The position numbers and the translations under genes are program-made. Shown piece after piece: positions 1 through 11,591 of a stretch of 64,000 nucleotides of DNA. The notes beneath the pieces were generated by a model. It searched no databases. It worked only from the letters and a program-made list of their open reading frames with translations, and was not told where the DNA came from. The stretch spans positions 7,445,909 through 7,509,908 of the forward strand of contig CM060850.1 in assembly GCA_030737835.1 (NCBI GenBank). The letters run 5' to 3'. The DNA is from Acorus gramineus (lineage: Eukaryota > Streptophyta > Magnoliopsida > Acorales > Acoraceae). Position 1 is the stretch's first letter. Each line of letters starts with the position of its first letter.

Positions 1-1454
1 ATCATACTAACAAATTGATTTTGTGGAAATACATGACCAATGAATCGTATGCATAGAGACATAAAAGTGTAGCAATAATAAACATTATAGAGCCCATGTC
101 GATGTTAATTTTCCCCTGCAAATCCTTGTAAAGAGAACAATCCAAGAACACAATTTTCCTTCATTTGTAATGCCTGCATGAATTTTAAAAATATAGAAAA
201 TAAAGATGCCAAGGAAACGATACATGATGACTAAATGACTGTTTGATGAACAAGCAGTATTCAATATGAGCAGAGAACTTCTAAAACAATGATTTTATCT
301 TCATTCCACGCTGTTTCAATGGGAAAATTGTTTAAGTAGAAGGAGATACACAAATGCAAAGGTTGAAAGATATGCAAAATGTGAAAGGAAAACTTACAAC
401 TGCTGGTCCCCAAAAATATGGTCAGAGAACTTCAAAGGAAGCTCAATAGTTCATCATTCTACTCTGCTTCAAACAACAGACTTTCAAAGATAATAAGATA
501 CACAAACCAGATATAGAAAGGATAATGAAAAAGTTGATGAACAAAATTGACAGGGAGAAAAATTAGAAAAACTGAAAGCGCTTGCAACTAACAAATTGAG
601 GATACCTTCTCAATGGGAATGACTGAGCAATTGAATTTTCAAACAAAAATTCCTGAAATTGAACAATCGCTTAAGTTGCTACATGCATCTACATTTTGCT
701 TTTCTGACCTGCATTTTTACTGTATAAATTTGAATTGTCAAGAAACTTGGTGAATATAAGAGTGCAATAACACAAGCTTATGATATTTACATTGATATTT
801 GCATGGCCAATAATTTACTGAGAAATACAAAAACCGCTAAAGCCAACCTGATTTTCATGAAAAATAGGTCTCCTGACTCCAACCTTAATTTGCAGATAAA
901 CATTCACTCTGGCCTTATAAAACTCAAAAATAATTTTTTTCATAGAGATTCCACTGAACATGTAAATATGTATGAACAAATACATGAATAATAGAATAGA
1001 AATGGATTCTAAGCAATCAGTCCAATGTGATATTACGAAAAGTACAAATCCGAACAGACAATCAATGATAACCCAGACCTTATTTTGTAGTTCAAACCAT
1101 TAGGAGTTGTCAAATTGAACAAAGACATAGGACATTCAAAACACACACTTGAACTAACATGCAATAAAAAATAAGAGACATCAAACCATTCTTTTATTTT
1201 TTTTTGGTGAAGCAAAGCCACAGAATAACCAAATTTGCAGGCGATATAAGCTGCTCGCCTGCACATATAAATTCATGGGCGCTGATTAAGAAAAAAAGAA
1301 GAAACTTAAAATGAATCTCTCGAAGGAATGCTTCACTAAAGATATAACTATAGCACACTTTTTATTGTAGAGCAGAAGACATAAAAAAAAAAAAAAAAGT
1401 TGAAGAAATTAAAGAGAACAAGGCATACCCCTTTGTTGCCACTGTTTGGCATTC
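1..1454. repeat. 3' flank of NLR1, duplicated at 54094-55642
   Basis: This stretch holds no gene I can support. It aligns by eye along most of its length with the 3' flank of NLR3 (54094-55642), including the AT-rich lead-in, the segment near 780-1060 and the A-run just before the NLR stop. The window starts inside the block, so the duplication may continue to the left. Shorter diverged pieces of the same flank recur near 30500-30900, 37048-37640 and 38050-38830. The short reading frames here are not conserved between the copies. Confidence 0.75.
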
Positions 1455-4298
1455 TCATGAAAAACTTTCAATGTTCCATCTTCCATCTATTTGGACGACA
1501 TGCTCGACAATGGGGATGTGGCTGATCTTTTGGCGATCGACTCCTCGCATCCTCTCCAATAGCTCCTCTGCCATCTCTTGTAAGTAGAGCTCTTGGAGGG
1601 TGGTGAGACGTTCGATGCCTTGTGGCAGCGTCTTCAGCTCCTTGCAACTGACCAGATTAAACTCTTTGAGGCTCTGCATCGCCCCTTCCTCGATAGTTAT
1701 CTGTTTGAGATGGCTCAGTTTGTCCAACCATAGTTCTTTGAGGGATGGGAAACCATCCGCTTGGAAGCACAACTCTTCGCCGTCATATGCATTCCAGAGC
1801 GTAATCTCCACCAGGTTGGGCAATGATTTGAGGGAAAGGAGTGGGTCTTCGTTCAGTCCAGATGATTTTAAGTACAGTATTTTGACATTTGTGAGGGATT
1901 TGAACCATCGAGGCAGAATCCCCTGCAAACTCCCCGTCAAATAGAGTCTTTGAAGAAGGGGCGGTGGTGGATCTAGTGTTTCCAATACTAGTGGTGCTTT
2001 ACCTGTATCCGTTGCTTGAATTTGTAAGTGGTGAAGGAATTTCATCTTTTTAATAGAAGCACACAACTTTGTTCCTTCAGACTCCCTCACATCCACAATT
2101 GCAAATGATCTGAGCTGTGTAAGGTCCCCGACCTGTCGCACAACCTCATTGCTTGATGAAATGCCTTGTAGAGTCTGCAATTCCTTTGAAACCCATACAT
2201 GTTTCGGTTTTGTTTTCACAATCCAGAGACCATCTTGAAACTATTTTGAAGAAACACGTGTCGTAGATTCGGTAGCTTGGTAACCCCATTTGGTATCTTC
2301 TCCACATTACTGTAGGCAAGGTCCAACGTTTGTAAGTTCTGAAGCCTCTTTAAACGTTTAGGAAGCATCTTCACTTTTGTGTTACTCAAACCCAGAAACC
2401 TCAAATTAAACAAATCACCCAATTCATCAGGTATACTATCAATTAGTGCATCTTGTAAATCCAACACCCTCAACAATTTGAATCCCAGTGATGTTTTTAT
2501 ATTAAAAACATTGGTCGCAAACACCAATAAAGAACGAAGACGAGACATTTTACCCAATTCTTCTTGAATGGTATCGTTTACTTCGGCAACTGAAATACGG
2601 CGAACACCAGTAGTTGGTTGTTCTTCAAGTGTCATGCAAAATTTTTGCTTCTTTGATATTGATATTGCTACCTCTCTTACTATATCATGCATTTTACACA
2701 CTTTCAGTCTTCCCCATACATTTCTTTTGTCATCGAAAAGCATATTTCTGAGAATGAGTTGATTAAGATATTGCTCTGCAATTTCCTCCATTGTCATCCC
2801 GTCTCTTTCTTCTATGAACCCTTCTGCTACCCATAACCTGATAATCCTCTTTCTCTTTATGGGATAATCTTCGGGAAAAGCACTACAATATAAGAAACAA
2901 TTCTTCAGGTAGTGTGGCAGATCGTGAAAGCTAAGCATCAATATATTTGACATTTTTTCTAACTGTGGACTGTTAGTGAGCATCCAATTGAGGCTTTTCA
3001 AAGTATCATTCCACTCCATAGCTGAATGTTTTGTACGTAGGAGACCACCTAGTGTCACAATCGCAAGAGGCAATCCGTCACACTTGTTAATAATTTCTTT
3101 TGCCAGACACTCCAACTCCGTAGGACAAATACCACCTCGATCACCTCTGAATGCTATACTACAAAAGAGTTTCCTTGCCTCATCATCTTGTAGAGGTTTT
3201 AGATTGAAAACACGATCTGAAGAAGATGCCAGTGAAGTGGCTATTTCACTATTTCTAGTTGTAAACATGATTCTTCTTTTACTTGTATTAAACACATCCT
3301 TAATTTCAGACCACAAACTCACATCCCATACATCATCAAGGACAATAAGGTACCTTTGATCTACCAAACACCCATGAAGATTCTCAGCTAGCTCTTTTGT
3401 GTCCATCCCATCAATGCCTTGTGGTATCATCTCCTTCTTCTCATGAAAGAGCTCTTTTATTATACTTCTTAATATATAGTTCTTGTTATATGATTTTGAG
3501 ACTGTGACCCATGCACGCCACTGGAAGTCTTGCACAATTTCTTCGCTCTTGTAAACTTGCGCGACGAGCGTTGTCTTGCCCACCCCACCCATTCCACAAA
3601 CAGATATTTCCATGTGGTTTGCTCTATCATCTTTCAACCAGTTGATCAATTGTTCTTTGTTACTCTTCAGCCCAACAATATCATCATCTTCTTTATGCAA
3701 TGGAGAAATATCTATAGATCTTCGTGTCACATCTTTGGAGCTTGACCCTTCCTCAAGTCCCTTGATGTCATATCGAGTTCTTCTCTCCGATATGCCTTTT
3801 ATTCTGATTTTGATATTTTGCAGTTGCATGGCAATACCTGTTAGACAAAGTAATGTGATTAAATAATAAGCTAAACATGTTATGTATAGATTCTCGTCAG
3901 AAATGAAGTACTTAATATAAGGGACAGTCAATACCATGCCAAGCCTTGATGTTCCTAGATACTTGTAGAGCTTTTGCAACAGAATTCCAAAAACCAAAAC
4001 TCTTCTGCTCACCCACAAAATAAGAGAATTCATCAATTATATCTTCAATGTAATATGATGCTTCCCTCACTTGTCCCACCCAAACTGCAGCCGGTCCTTC
4101 ACCAGTGATCGTTCTATCGGCATGTCTGATGAAGGCTTGTATCATCTCCATCTCACTCATTATCTCTTCCATATCGCTTCGCACCGCTAGCAAGAGTGAT
4201 GCTTTCTCCTTAGAAAGGGTCCAGAGCGATGCGTCAAATTCTGACGCCAATGCTGAACCAAGCTTGAGGATCACCGAACCCACAATTGCTTCTGCCAT
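1455..4298 (-). pseudogene. NLR1: RPM1-like CC-NB-LRR gene with a frameshift
   Basis: Intracellular immune receptor of the coiled-coil NB-ARC LRR class. Exon 1 (4298-3935) gives the Rx-N-type coiled coil with an EDVID-like YYIEDIIDEF motif. A 97-bp GT-AG intron (3934-3838) follows, and exon 2 starts at 3837 in the same frame. Exon 2 has the P-loop GMGGVGKTT, kinase-2 LIVLDDVWD, RNBS-B, GLPLA, RNBS-D and MHD motifs, then LRRs. The frame stops at 2216 after about 661 codons. Compared with NLR2 and NLR3 one base is missing at about 2241-2246, just after LQNS; the remaining 254 LRR codons (2219-1455) are open in the next frame. Without the lesion the protein would be about 910 residues, normal for RPM1-like NLRs. 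It could be a pseudogene, a truncated receptor or a sequencing error. Confidence 0.85.
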
Positions 4299-4644
4299 GT
4301 CTCTCTATATATGGAAATCGAACTGAGCAGAGTTGTAATGATTCATCAAAATTTACCGCATTGAAAGATTTAAATTGGTGGGTTACTGACTATATATAAA
4401 CAAACCAAGTTCATGTTCAAAATAAATGAAAATGTGGATATATTATTTGTATGCATAAATTCAAAGCTTATATGATATGAAAACAAATATTCTAATAAAT
4501 ACTATATAAACATGAAAAATTACATGTAAAATCTCGGTCCTAGCATGGCCCGACCAACATTATAGCCCACCCCTGTTCTTAACATTTTCTAAAAAAATAT
4601 TTTTCTTTTAATCAAAATCCTTTGATTCTAATCATTTGCATGAC
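4299..4644 (-). promoter_or_regulatory. NLR1 upstream region with TATA box, cut by a retrotransposon
   Basis: A TATA-like stretch lies at 4391-4400, about 93 bp before the ATG, and NLR3 has the same stretch at the same distance (58568-58577). The two flanks match up to 4644 (58849 in NLR3), apart from a ~27-bp segment near 58609-58635 found only in NLR3. At 4645 the match stops and a retrotransposon LTR begins, so NLR1 keeps only 346 bp of its original upstream DNA. Confidence 0.65.
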
Positions 4645-4664
4645 TGTAGACACACAAAAAAAAA

Positions 4665-4701
<37 letters not shown>

Positions 4702-4783
4702 GGATTTAGTCAAAATTAATTAAAATAAAATAAAATCAAATAAATAAATAAATAAATAAAGAAAAGTCAACAAAAAAAATTTT

Positions 4784-4885
4784 CCTAACTACCCACACCC
4801 CTAAAACTACCCATTACCTAACTACCCACACCCCTAAAACTACCCATTACCTAACTACCCACACCCCCTAAAACTACCCATTACC
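4784..4885. repeat. Three 33-bp tandem repeats in the LTR
   Basis: Three near-identical C/A-rich units (starts 4784, 4818, 4851), each holding CTAACTACCCACACC. They lie just upstream of the LTR TATA box, where retroelement enhancer repeats usually sit. Confidence 0.85.
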
Positions 4886-4914
4886 TTGTATAACCACCCA
4901 CCCCTCCCTTCCTC

Positions 4915-4922
4915 TATAAATA
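4915..4922 (+). promoter_or_regulatory. LTR TATA box
   Basis: TATAAATA in a C/T-rich setting, 33 bp after the tandem repeat array. It is probably the U3 promoter of the Tat-like element. Confidence 0.6.
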
Positions 4923-5048
4923 GGAGGGAGGGGGAAAAAGAAAAAAGGAAGAAAAAAAAAGAAGAAGGCAAGGAGGAAGAAAGGCAAGAACAAAAAAAAG
5001 CTTAAGGGAGAGAAGGAAGAAAAGCCAAAGCAAGAAGAAGAAGAAGAA

Positions 5049-5360
5049 GTGTGGGGAAAAATCCAAGGGAGAGATATACAAACTCTCCCTCGATTCCACC
5101 TTCTTCTTGAAGAATCCACCAAAAGAAGAAGAAGTCAAGAAAGCCAAAGAAGAAGAAAAAGAAAAGTGTGGAGAAAATCCAAGGGAGAGAAATACTAACT
5201 CTCCCTCGATTCCACCTTCTTCTTAAAGAAAAGTGTGGAGAAAATCCAAGGGAGAGAAATACTAACTCTCCCTCGATTCCACCTTCTTCTTAAAGAAAAG
5301 TGTGGAGAAAATCCAAGGGAGAGAAATACTAACTCTCCCTCGATTCCACCTTCTTCTTGA
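5049..5360. repeat. 67-bp tandem repeats with internal inversion
   Basis: Four units start at about 5049, 5166, 5233 and 5300; the last three are exactly 67 bp apart. Each unit contains GGGAGAG and, about 12 bp later, CTCTCCC, so the transcribed leader could form a row of hairpins. The array lies downstream of the TATA box and would be in the R/U5 RNA. Confidence 0.85.
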
Positions 5361-5742
5361 AGAATATCTTCACTTTGTTCACGAAGGAGAAAGTCCAGAG
5401 AAGGGAAGATCAAGAAAAAGCGGCTTCAAATCAAATCACAAGTTCAAAAAATCCAAGAAGGGTGAAGAACAAAGCACCGCTGGTCCTAAACAACAAGGCT
5501 CAAACTCAAAAGGCCCAAAGGATCACGCACCGCAAGTCTCTTCATCTTCCTTTTAAATTTTCACAAACTTGTAAAAATCTCTGAAGTTGTAATTCTCGAG
5601 ACACTCTTCAAAGGAGACCGAGGATCAGAGGATTAAAAGATCGAGTTGTACCCACGTCACCCTTTTTATGTATTGATTTGCTCTCCGAGCATATCATCAT
5701 CTTTAAAATTTGTAAAGGACATTTTTGTTCGCTACAGATTTT

Positions 5743-5760
5743 TGGCACGCCCGGTGGGAC
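5743..5760 (+). other. Primer-binding site of the Tat-like element
   Basis: TGGCACGCCCGGTGGGAC lies 6 bp after the LTR end and begins with TGG, the complement of a tRNA CCA end. I could not assign the tRNA with certainty; it is neither the initiator-Met nor the Asp type. Confidence 0.7.
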
Positions 5761-5831
5761 CATCATCTCCTCTCATCCCTCATTTCCGTCAAGCTCGAAC
5801 TTCCTTCTTCTAAGGTGTTCGAAGTACAACC

Positions 5832-8399
5832 ATGGCCGAAGCCAACACCAACGCCATTCCTGCAAGCGAAACGCCTCTTGTTGACCCTACTTCACTTCAA
5901 CAAGGAGGTTTGGAAAATCTTTTCCAGGAGGCGCACGATGCAATACCAGTCACCACTCCTGGCATGCGCGTCTACACTAGGCGAGCTAGAGCTACGACAT
6001 CAACCCTCGTTCCAGAAATGGAAGACGAAGGTACGATGAAGAATGCCAATAATGCAACAGCACAAGAGGTGCATGACGATTCAAATGATCTTGGTGCTCA
6101 TGTTCGAGTATCGCGTACCGAAGATGAAGTGGAGACTGTAATTCGTCGTAATTACATCTCCGATGACGACGCCAACGCCAGATCCGATGGGCCCACGCCA
6201 GGGGCAAGGCGCACTCACAACCATCCCTCGATGTCCAAACTCGAGGAGCAAATTAAGCAGCTCAATCAATCCATGGCGCAGATGGCGCAGATGATGATGG
6301 AGAAGGACCGTCAAATTAGTATTCTTCTCCAAAAATCGGGCTCGAAGGATGATACCGGCGTCTCGAATCAGATACCTGTGTCACCAAATGCTGTCCCTGC
6401 ATCAACTTTGCCCATTGAGCAATCGATGGTCATTCCTCCAACGACAGTTCTCGCGGCGTCTCAAGCTTCAGTTGCTCCGGCTATGACTGTACAACAATTA
6501 CAGTCATTAGTGGCAGACATGGTCCGCACTCAAAATGGTGGATATGTCCAATCTTCAGCAGGATATTCAAAGCCGTACACTCAACGTATCCAGCAGCTCC
6601 GCTTTCCATCGGGATACCAACCACCAAAATTTCAGCATTTTGATGGGAAGGGCAATCCAAAACAACACATTGCCCATTTCATCGAAACCTGCAACAATGC
6701 TGGCACTTATGGCGACTTGATGGTGAAGCAATTCGTGCGCTCCCTAAAGGGGAATGCATTCGATTGGTACGTCGATCTTTTGCCCGCATCAATCGACAGT
6801 TGGGAGGCTTTAGAACGAGAATTTCTCACTCGCTTCTATAGCACTCGCCGTACTGTCAGCATGGTGGAGTTGGCTGCAGTTAAACAACGCAAGGAAGAAT
6901 CGGTGATCGATTACATTGACCGGTGGAGGAATCTTGCTCTTAATTCGCGAGATCGATTGTCAGAAACTTCAGCAATCGAAATGTGCATCCAAGGCATGCA
7001 TTGGGGCCTTCTCTATATTCTCAAGGGAATCAAACCTCATACCTTTGAAGAATTGGCTACTCGAGCGCACGATATGGAGATTAGCCTGGCCACTCACGGA
7101 GACTTCAAGCCGAAGGACTTTGCAAAAGATGACAAAGACAAAGCATCTGCGCCTAAGAAGAAGCATGTGAATGTCGTCAATATCGCGTCTTCCTCAAAAC
7201 CATGGGGGACGAGTGGTGCAGCAGACAAAAGCAAACTTGATCCAGGCTCCTCTCATAAGAAAGCGCCACGAATGACCCTTGAAGAACTTAAAGCCAAGGT
7301 GTACCCTTTCCCAGACTCCGAAGTCTCCACCATGTTCGATCAGTTACTCAAAGAGAAGATGATTGAACTCCCCGAGTCAAAGAGGCCTGAACAAGCAGAT
7401 CGTGTCAATGACCTGCTATACTGCAAATATCATAGGGTAGTCAGCCACCCCATTGAGCAATGCTTCGTGTTCAAAGAGAAGGTGATGGATCTTGCACGTC
7501 AGGGAAAAATTGAGCTTGACTTGGGAGATGTCGCATCAGCAAATATGACATCAGTCTCCTTCGGTTTCTTCTCATCTGTTCCAATCCCAAAGGAGCTTGA
7601 TCCACCAAAGCCATTGCCAACCTGTGATTGCACACATGCTCGTATGCGATATGATCCACATCTGGAACGCGTTTCGCGGGATGAATATCAAGTTTCAGCA
7701 TTCGGGAGGAATACACACCGTCTCAAGATTGACGAAAGAACTCTTAAAGAAGAAGAATATTTCAGAAGGCTTTGCCCCAAATGCTCCATCTCTCCCTGCT
7801 CGAGTTGCTTCAGGGGAGAGTTGTTTCCTCTTAACACTGATGTCACTCCTATGCCAGAACCAGAAGTACATCCTGCCCCTGATGGGTGGGGAGGCGAAGC
7901 ATTGGAATCCCAAACTCCAAGGGAGGGAGACCTTATCGACAAAGAAGAATGGACTATGAAGATGCACAATGAGGAGTCATGTTTCCCAGAATCTCAAGTA
8001 AGGAGGATGGCTACAGGGCAAATATCCAAAGCAACCCAGACAGACCCTGCAGATCTTATTGAAAAGAATCTCCCGGGTCCACCTACTCTGGCAAATTCTA
8101 TTGAAGCCGACGCCCTTGAAACACTCCCTCCTTCCAGTTCTTCTTCAACCTCTCCCACGGAGACTTGCTATATGGTGGAGGTCCATGATTCAGAAATAAG
8201 AGCGTTGAAATGCTCCCTACTACCTCTAGCTTGGCGGAGTCTTCCAAAGTTGACCATTCCGATGATGAAAAGGCCCTCGTCAGCCCACAAGCTACTGAAG
8301 ATCATTCTGCTTCCTACCAGGAGGCTATTCTTCATCTACCTCTCATTGAAGCGTTGCATCTCTCAGAAGAAGCACGCCTCACCATGGCAGCAGTCTTGA
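5832..8399 (+). CDS. gag: Gag polyprotein, Tat/Athila-like Ty3/gypsy
   Basis: Structural capsid polyprotein of an LTR retrotransposon. The 855-codon frame starts at an ATG 72 bp after the PBS. The retrotransposon gag domain is recognisable around residues 290-420, with FDWYVDLLP, WEALEREFLTRFY and RTVSMVELAAVKQ segments. No zinc knuckle is obvious. The last ~60 residues look unnatural and overlap the pol frame, which suggests that the real gag continues into pol by a -1 shift or that an indel near 8180-8210 broke a single gag-pol frame. No stop interrupts the gag core, so the element is not very old. Confidence 0.85.
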   Translation: MAEANTNAIPASETPLVDPTSLQQGGLENLFQEAHDAIPVTTPGMRVYTRRARATTSTLVPEMEDEGTMKNANNATAQEVHDDSNDLGAHVRVSRTEDEVETVIRRNYISDDDANARSDGPTPGARRTHNHPSMSKLEEQIKQLNQSMAQMAQMMMEKDRQISILLQKSGSKDDTGVSNQIPVSPNAVPASTLPIEQSMVIPPTTVLAASQASVAPAMTVQQLQSLVADMVRTQNGGYVQSSAGYSKPYTQRIQQLRFPSGYQPPKFQHFDGKGNPKQHIAHFIETCNNAGTYGDLMVKQFVRSLKGNAFDWYVDLLPASIDSWEALEREFLTRFYSTRRTVSMVELAAVKQRKEESVIDYIDRWRNLALNSRDRLSETSAIEMCIQGMHWGLLYILKGIKPHTFEELATRAHDMEISLATHGDFKPKDFAKDDKDKASAPKKKHVNVVNIASSSKPWGTSGAADKSKLDPGSSHKKAPRMTLEELKAKVYPFPDSEVSTMFDQLLKEKMIELPESKRPEQADRVNDLLYCKYHRVVSHPIEQCFVFKEKVMDLARQGKIELDLGDVASANMTSVSFGFFSSVPIPKELDPPKPLPTCDCTHARMRYDPHLERVSRDEYQVSAFGRNTHRLKIDERTLKEEEYFRRLCPKCSISPCSSCFRGELFPLNTDVTPMPEPEVHPAPDGWGGEALESQTPREGDLIDKEEWTMKMHNEESCFPESQVRRMATGQISKATQTDPADLIEKNLPGPPTLANSIEADALETLPPSSSSSTSPTETCYMVEVHDSEIRALKCSLLPLAWRSLPKLTIPMMKRPSSAHKLLKIILLPTRRLFFIYLSLKRCISQKKHASPWQQS

Positions 8400-11385
8400 C
8401 CAACCCTGATGATTATAAGAGAGAATCTGAAGCCGATCAAGAAGAGGGGGCATCACCGTCTTGCAACTTCACCATATCTTTCTCTGATGAAGACCTGCAA
8501 CTTGGAGTCCGCCTTCACAATAGGCCCCTCTATGTGTCAGGATACATCAGAGAGAAGCAAATAACTCGCATATTGCTAGATTGTGGTTCTGCTGTCAACA
8601 TCATGCCTGTCCAGACCATGGAACAATTAGGCATTACAACCAGTGAGCTTTCTCAAAGCCAATTGGTTATTCAAGGGTTCAACCAAGCCGGACAATCTAC
8701 TATTGGTATCATACGCCTAAAGCTCTCAATTGGCGAACTTGATACAATGATTCTCTTCCATGTCATTGATTGTAGAACTTCATATCGTCTTCTATTGGGG
8801 AGGCCATGGCTACATGAAAATGGGGTAGTCGTCTCTACTTGGCACCAATGCTTCAAATATTATAAAGACGGTGTGGAAAAATGTGTCGCTGCTGACAGCA
8901 AACCCTTCACCAAAACAGAAATACATCTTGCTGATGCTAAATTCTATCAAGCAACGGGTGTAGTCGCCGAAGCATTGCCGATGAAAACTCCACACGGCAT
9001 CAAGAAAAATGTTGAAGAGCAAACTACATCTACTTCTAACAGAAAGATGCGAATCAAGCATGTACGGGGAATCAATCCACATCCTCCAACCAATGCTCAA
9101 GTTGGCCCTGTGTTACGCCTCATTTCCAAAGCGCATCGTACATCAGAACAACCACTATTCACATCAGCAGCTACGAAATTGCAGTCATTATTCACCGAAG
9201 CTGACATTGTCGCACTTCAGCAAAAGATGATTTTGCCCTTGCATGCCTTGACACCTACATCAGTGACAATTCCTCCATTGTCAGGCTTCGTACCAGAAGG
9301 TCATTGGAGCAAGAAGTCGTCAAAATTGCTACAAAAGGCGGGCTTCCACATTAGCGATATGGCATCTCTAGGGACGCTTCCCCCAAAAACAATCCCGTGC
9401 GGGATGACCAAGACTCAAGCTCGCCTCATTCATGCCGGAGAAAAGATGCCTATATCCAGACGTGGCCTGGGCTTTGTGCCAACTCCAATCGTCGTTAAGT
9501 CAGCCATCAGAGGAGACCTCTCCTCTAATCATATTCAAGTGGAAATGACGAACAATTCTTCCACGTCCGAGTCGCAATCACCTCAAGTTAATCCAACATC
9601 GGCGTCCATCAACAATACTCAGTCAAAATCCAGGCGTACAAGAAGACGAGGAAGACAAGCACAACATCAAGCTAGGCTTGGGGGGCATGATGAGGTCATT
9701 CAAGAGCTTCATTCTGTACAACAAAACCCCAAACAAAGGGTTACTTCAGTATCCCGAAGGCCTGAAAAGTTAAAGACGAAATCCAAGGTTGTCCATGCTC
9801 CATCGACTCGACAGTCAGTATTCAGTCGTTTGGGACCGATCGCTCCCATTTCGAAGACAACCATGGAGCCCACTCGCCCCACCCGACAACGTCGCCGACT
9901 TGGGGGCAATCACAAAGAGGGTCGACAACTTACGACATCCTCAAATAGCCCTATGTATCCGTTCTCCTCGAAGCTTACTACCATTCAAGTGTCTGCATCG
10001 AATGATCCTTCTTGTGTCAAGCCAAGGACAGTAGTCATCACTACTCGTCCACCTTCTGATGCCCCTATGGATGATTCTTCTACATCCATTGTTGTCTCCG
10101 TCAACCACAATTCCATTCATGACGAGCCAAACATTGAGAATACTTCTCATTCGGACGACGAATTGCTGGACGCACAGCCTGATCTTGATGAAAGAGAACG
10201 ATCCACCGTAGATGACTTAAAAGAAGTCAATTTGGGCACCGAAGAAGATCCACGCCCAACCTTCCTTAGTGCACTTCTAGCTCTAGAAGAAGAAACTGCA
10301 TATGTTAAACTTCTTCAGGAGTACAAAGACGTCTTTGCATGGTCTTATAAAGAGATGCCAGGATTGGATCCTAAAATTGCTGTACACCAACTTGCTGTTC
10401 GGCATGGCGCTAGCCCTATTAAACAAGGGCAAAGACGCTACCGACCCGAGTTAATCCCACAAATCGAGAATGAAGTCAACAAGCTAATTGAAGCCGGCTT
10501 CATCCGAGAGGTCAAATATCCTACTTGGATCTCGAGCATCGTACCAGTAGAAAAGAAGAATGGACAAATCAGGATATGCGTAGACTTCAGAGATCTAAAC
10601 AATGCGTGTCCTAAAGATGATTTTCCATTGCCAATTACTGAACTTATGGTGGATGCGACAACTGGTCATGAAGCACTATCATTCATGGATGGATCTTCTG
10701 GCTATAATCAGATTCGAATGGCACCCAAAGATGAAGAACTCACAGCTTTTCGCACTCCAAAAGGCATCTATTGCTATAAAGTGATGCCATTTGGCTTGAA
10801 GAACGCAGGTGCTACTTACCAGCGCGCCATGCAAAAGATCTTCGATGATATTCTCCATCAAACAGTTGAATGTTACGTTGATGATCTCGTTGTGAAGTCT
10901 AAACAAAGGACCTCTCACCTTGATGATCTTCGACATATTTTCAATCGTCTACGAAGATATCAACTTCGAATGAACCCGCTCAAATGCGCATTTGGAGTCA
11001 CTTCGGGGAAATTTCTTGGCTTCATTGTTAGACATCGTGGCATTGAGATAGATCAATCCAAAATTGATGCTGTTCTCAACATGCCTGAACCCAAATCATT
11101 ACATGACCTCAGAAGTCTACAAGGTCGCTTGGCTTATATCAGAAGGTTTATTTCAAATTTGGCTGGAAGGTGTCACCCCTTTAGCCGACTCATGAAGAAG
11201 GATACCATCTTCAAGTGGGATGCTACTTGCCAAAACGCCCTCAATAGCATCAAACAATATTTATTAAAGCCACCAGTTCTATCTGCTCCAGTTCCTGGTG
11301 TACCCCTTATTCTATATATTAGTGCTCAAGAACACTCTATCGGGGCACTCCTTGCTCAAGAAAATCATATTGGCAAAGAAGTGGC
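8210..11385 (+). pseudogene. pol: Pol: protease, reverse transcriptase and start of RNase H, truncated
   Basis: This frame lies -1 relative to gag and overlaps it by 190 bp. In order: an aspartic protease with LLDCGSAVN and the LLGRPWL flap end (about 8570-8820), a long variable linker, then the reverse transcriptase (about 10470-11100) with VPVEKKNGQIRICVDFRDLN, MDGSSGYNQI and the catalytic YVDDLVV. The start of RNase H is recognisable up to about 11385 (IGALLAQEN, GKEVAC). There the frame runs into foreign DNA and stops at 11434. Most of RNase H, all of integrase and the 3' LTR are missing, so the element cannot move by itself. Confidence 0.9.
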
Positions 11386-11591
11386 GTGCTCAAGAACACT
11401 CTATTGGGGCACTCCTGTCCTCATCAATTTCTGATTCAACTAGAAGTTTTTCTATCTCTGGAGTCACCACTAAGGAATAAGAAAATGACTTCTCTTGTTC
11501 TCCTCCGATAATCTTTTCAGATTCAACGGAGAGAACAACTTCCTCCACTTCTTTATTTGCCTTGTCCTCATCAATTTCTGATTCAACTAGA
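11322..11591. other. Scrambled junction between two opposed retrotransposons
   Basis: Plus-strand pol meets minus-strand gag here. The 31 bp at 11386-11416 repeat 11322-11352 with one mismatch. Directly after them, 11416-11444 repeat 11563-11591 with no mismatch. So each side of the joint carries a short direct copy of its own nearby sequence, the pattern expected from template switching. The second repeat encodes LVESEIDED, which may be a natural internal repeat of that gag. Confidence 0.75.

Larger units (their letters stand above)
4645..5736 (+). mobile_element. 5' LTR of a Tat-like Ty3/gypsy element
   Basis: The segment starts TGTAG and ends CTACA, a perfect 5-bp terminal inversion, and is followed after 6 bp by a primer-binding site. 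The left edge is fixed independently, because the NLR3 flank continues uninterrupted past the equivalent point (58849/58850). It has a TATA box at 4915-4922 and two tandem arrays. No second copy of this LTR was seen, so the 3' end of the element is missing. Transcription would run away from NLR1. Confidence 0.8.

Noticed and set aside
3838..4036. Continuous 606-codon NLR1 frame starting at 4036
   Set aside because: Its first 67 codons overlap exon 1 in another frame and the 97-bp intron; NLR3 shows the same layout and spliced frame.
6081..6332. Minus-strand frames across the Tat-like gag
   Set aside because: Shadows of the gag coding strand with no family similarity.
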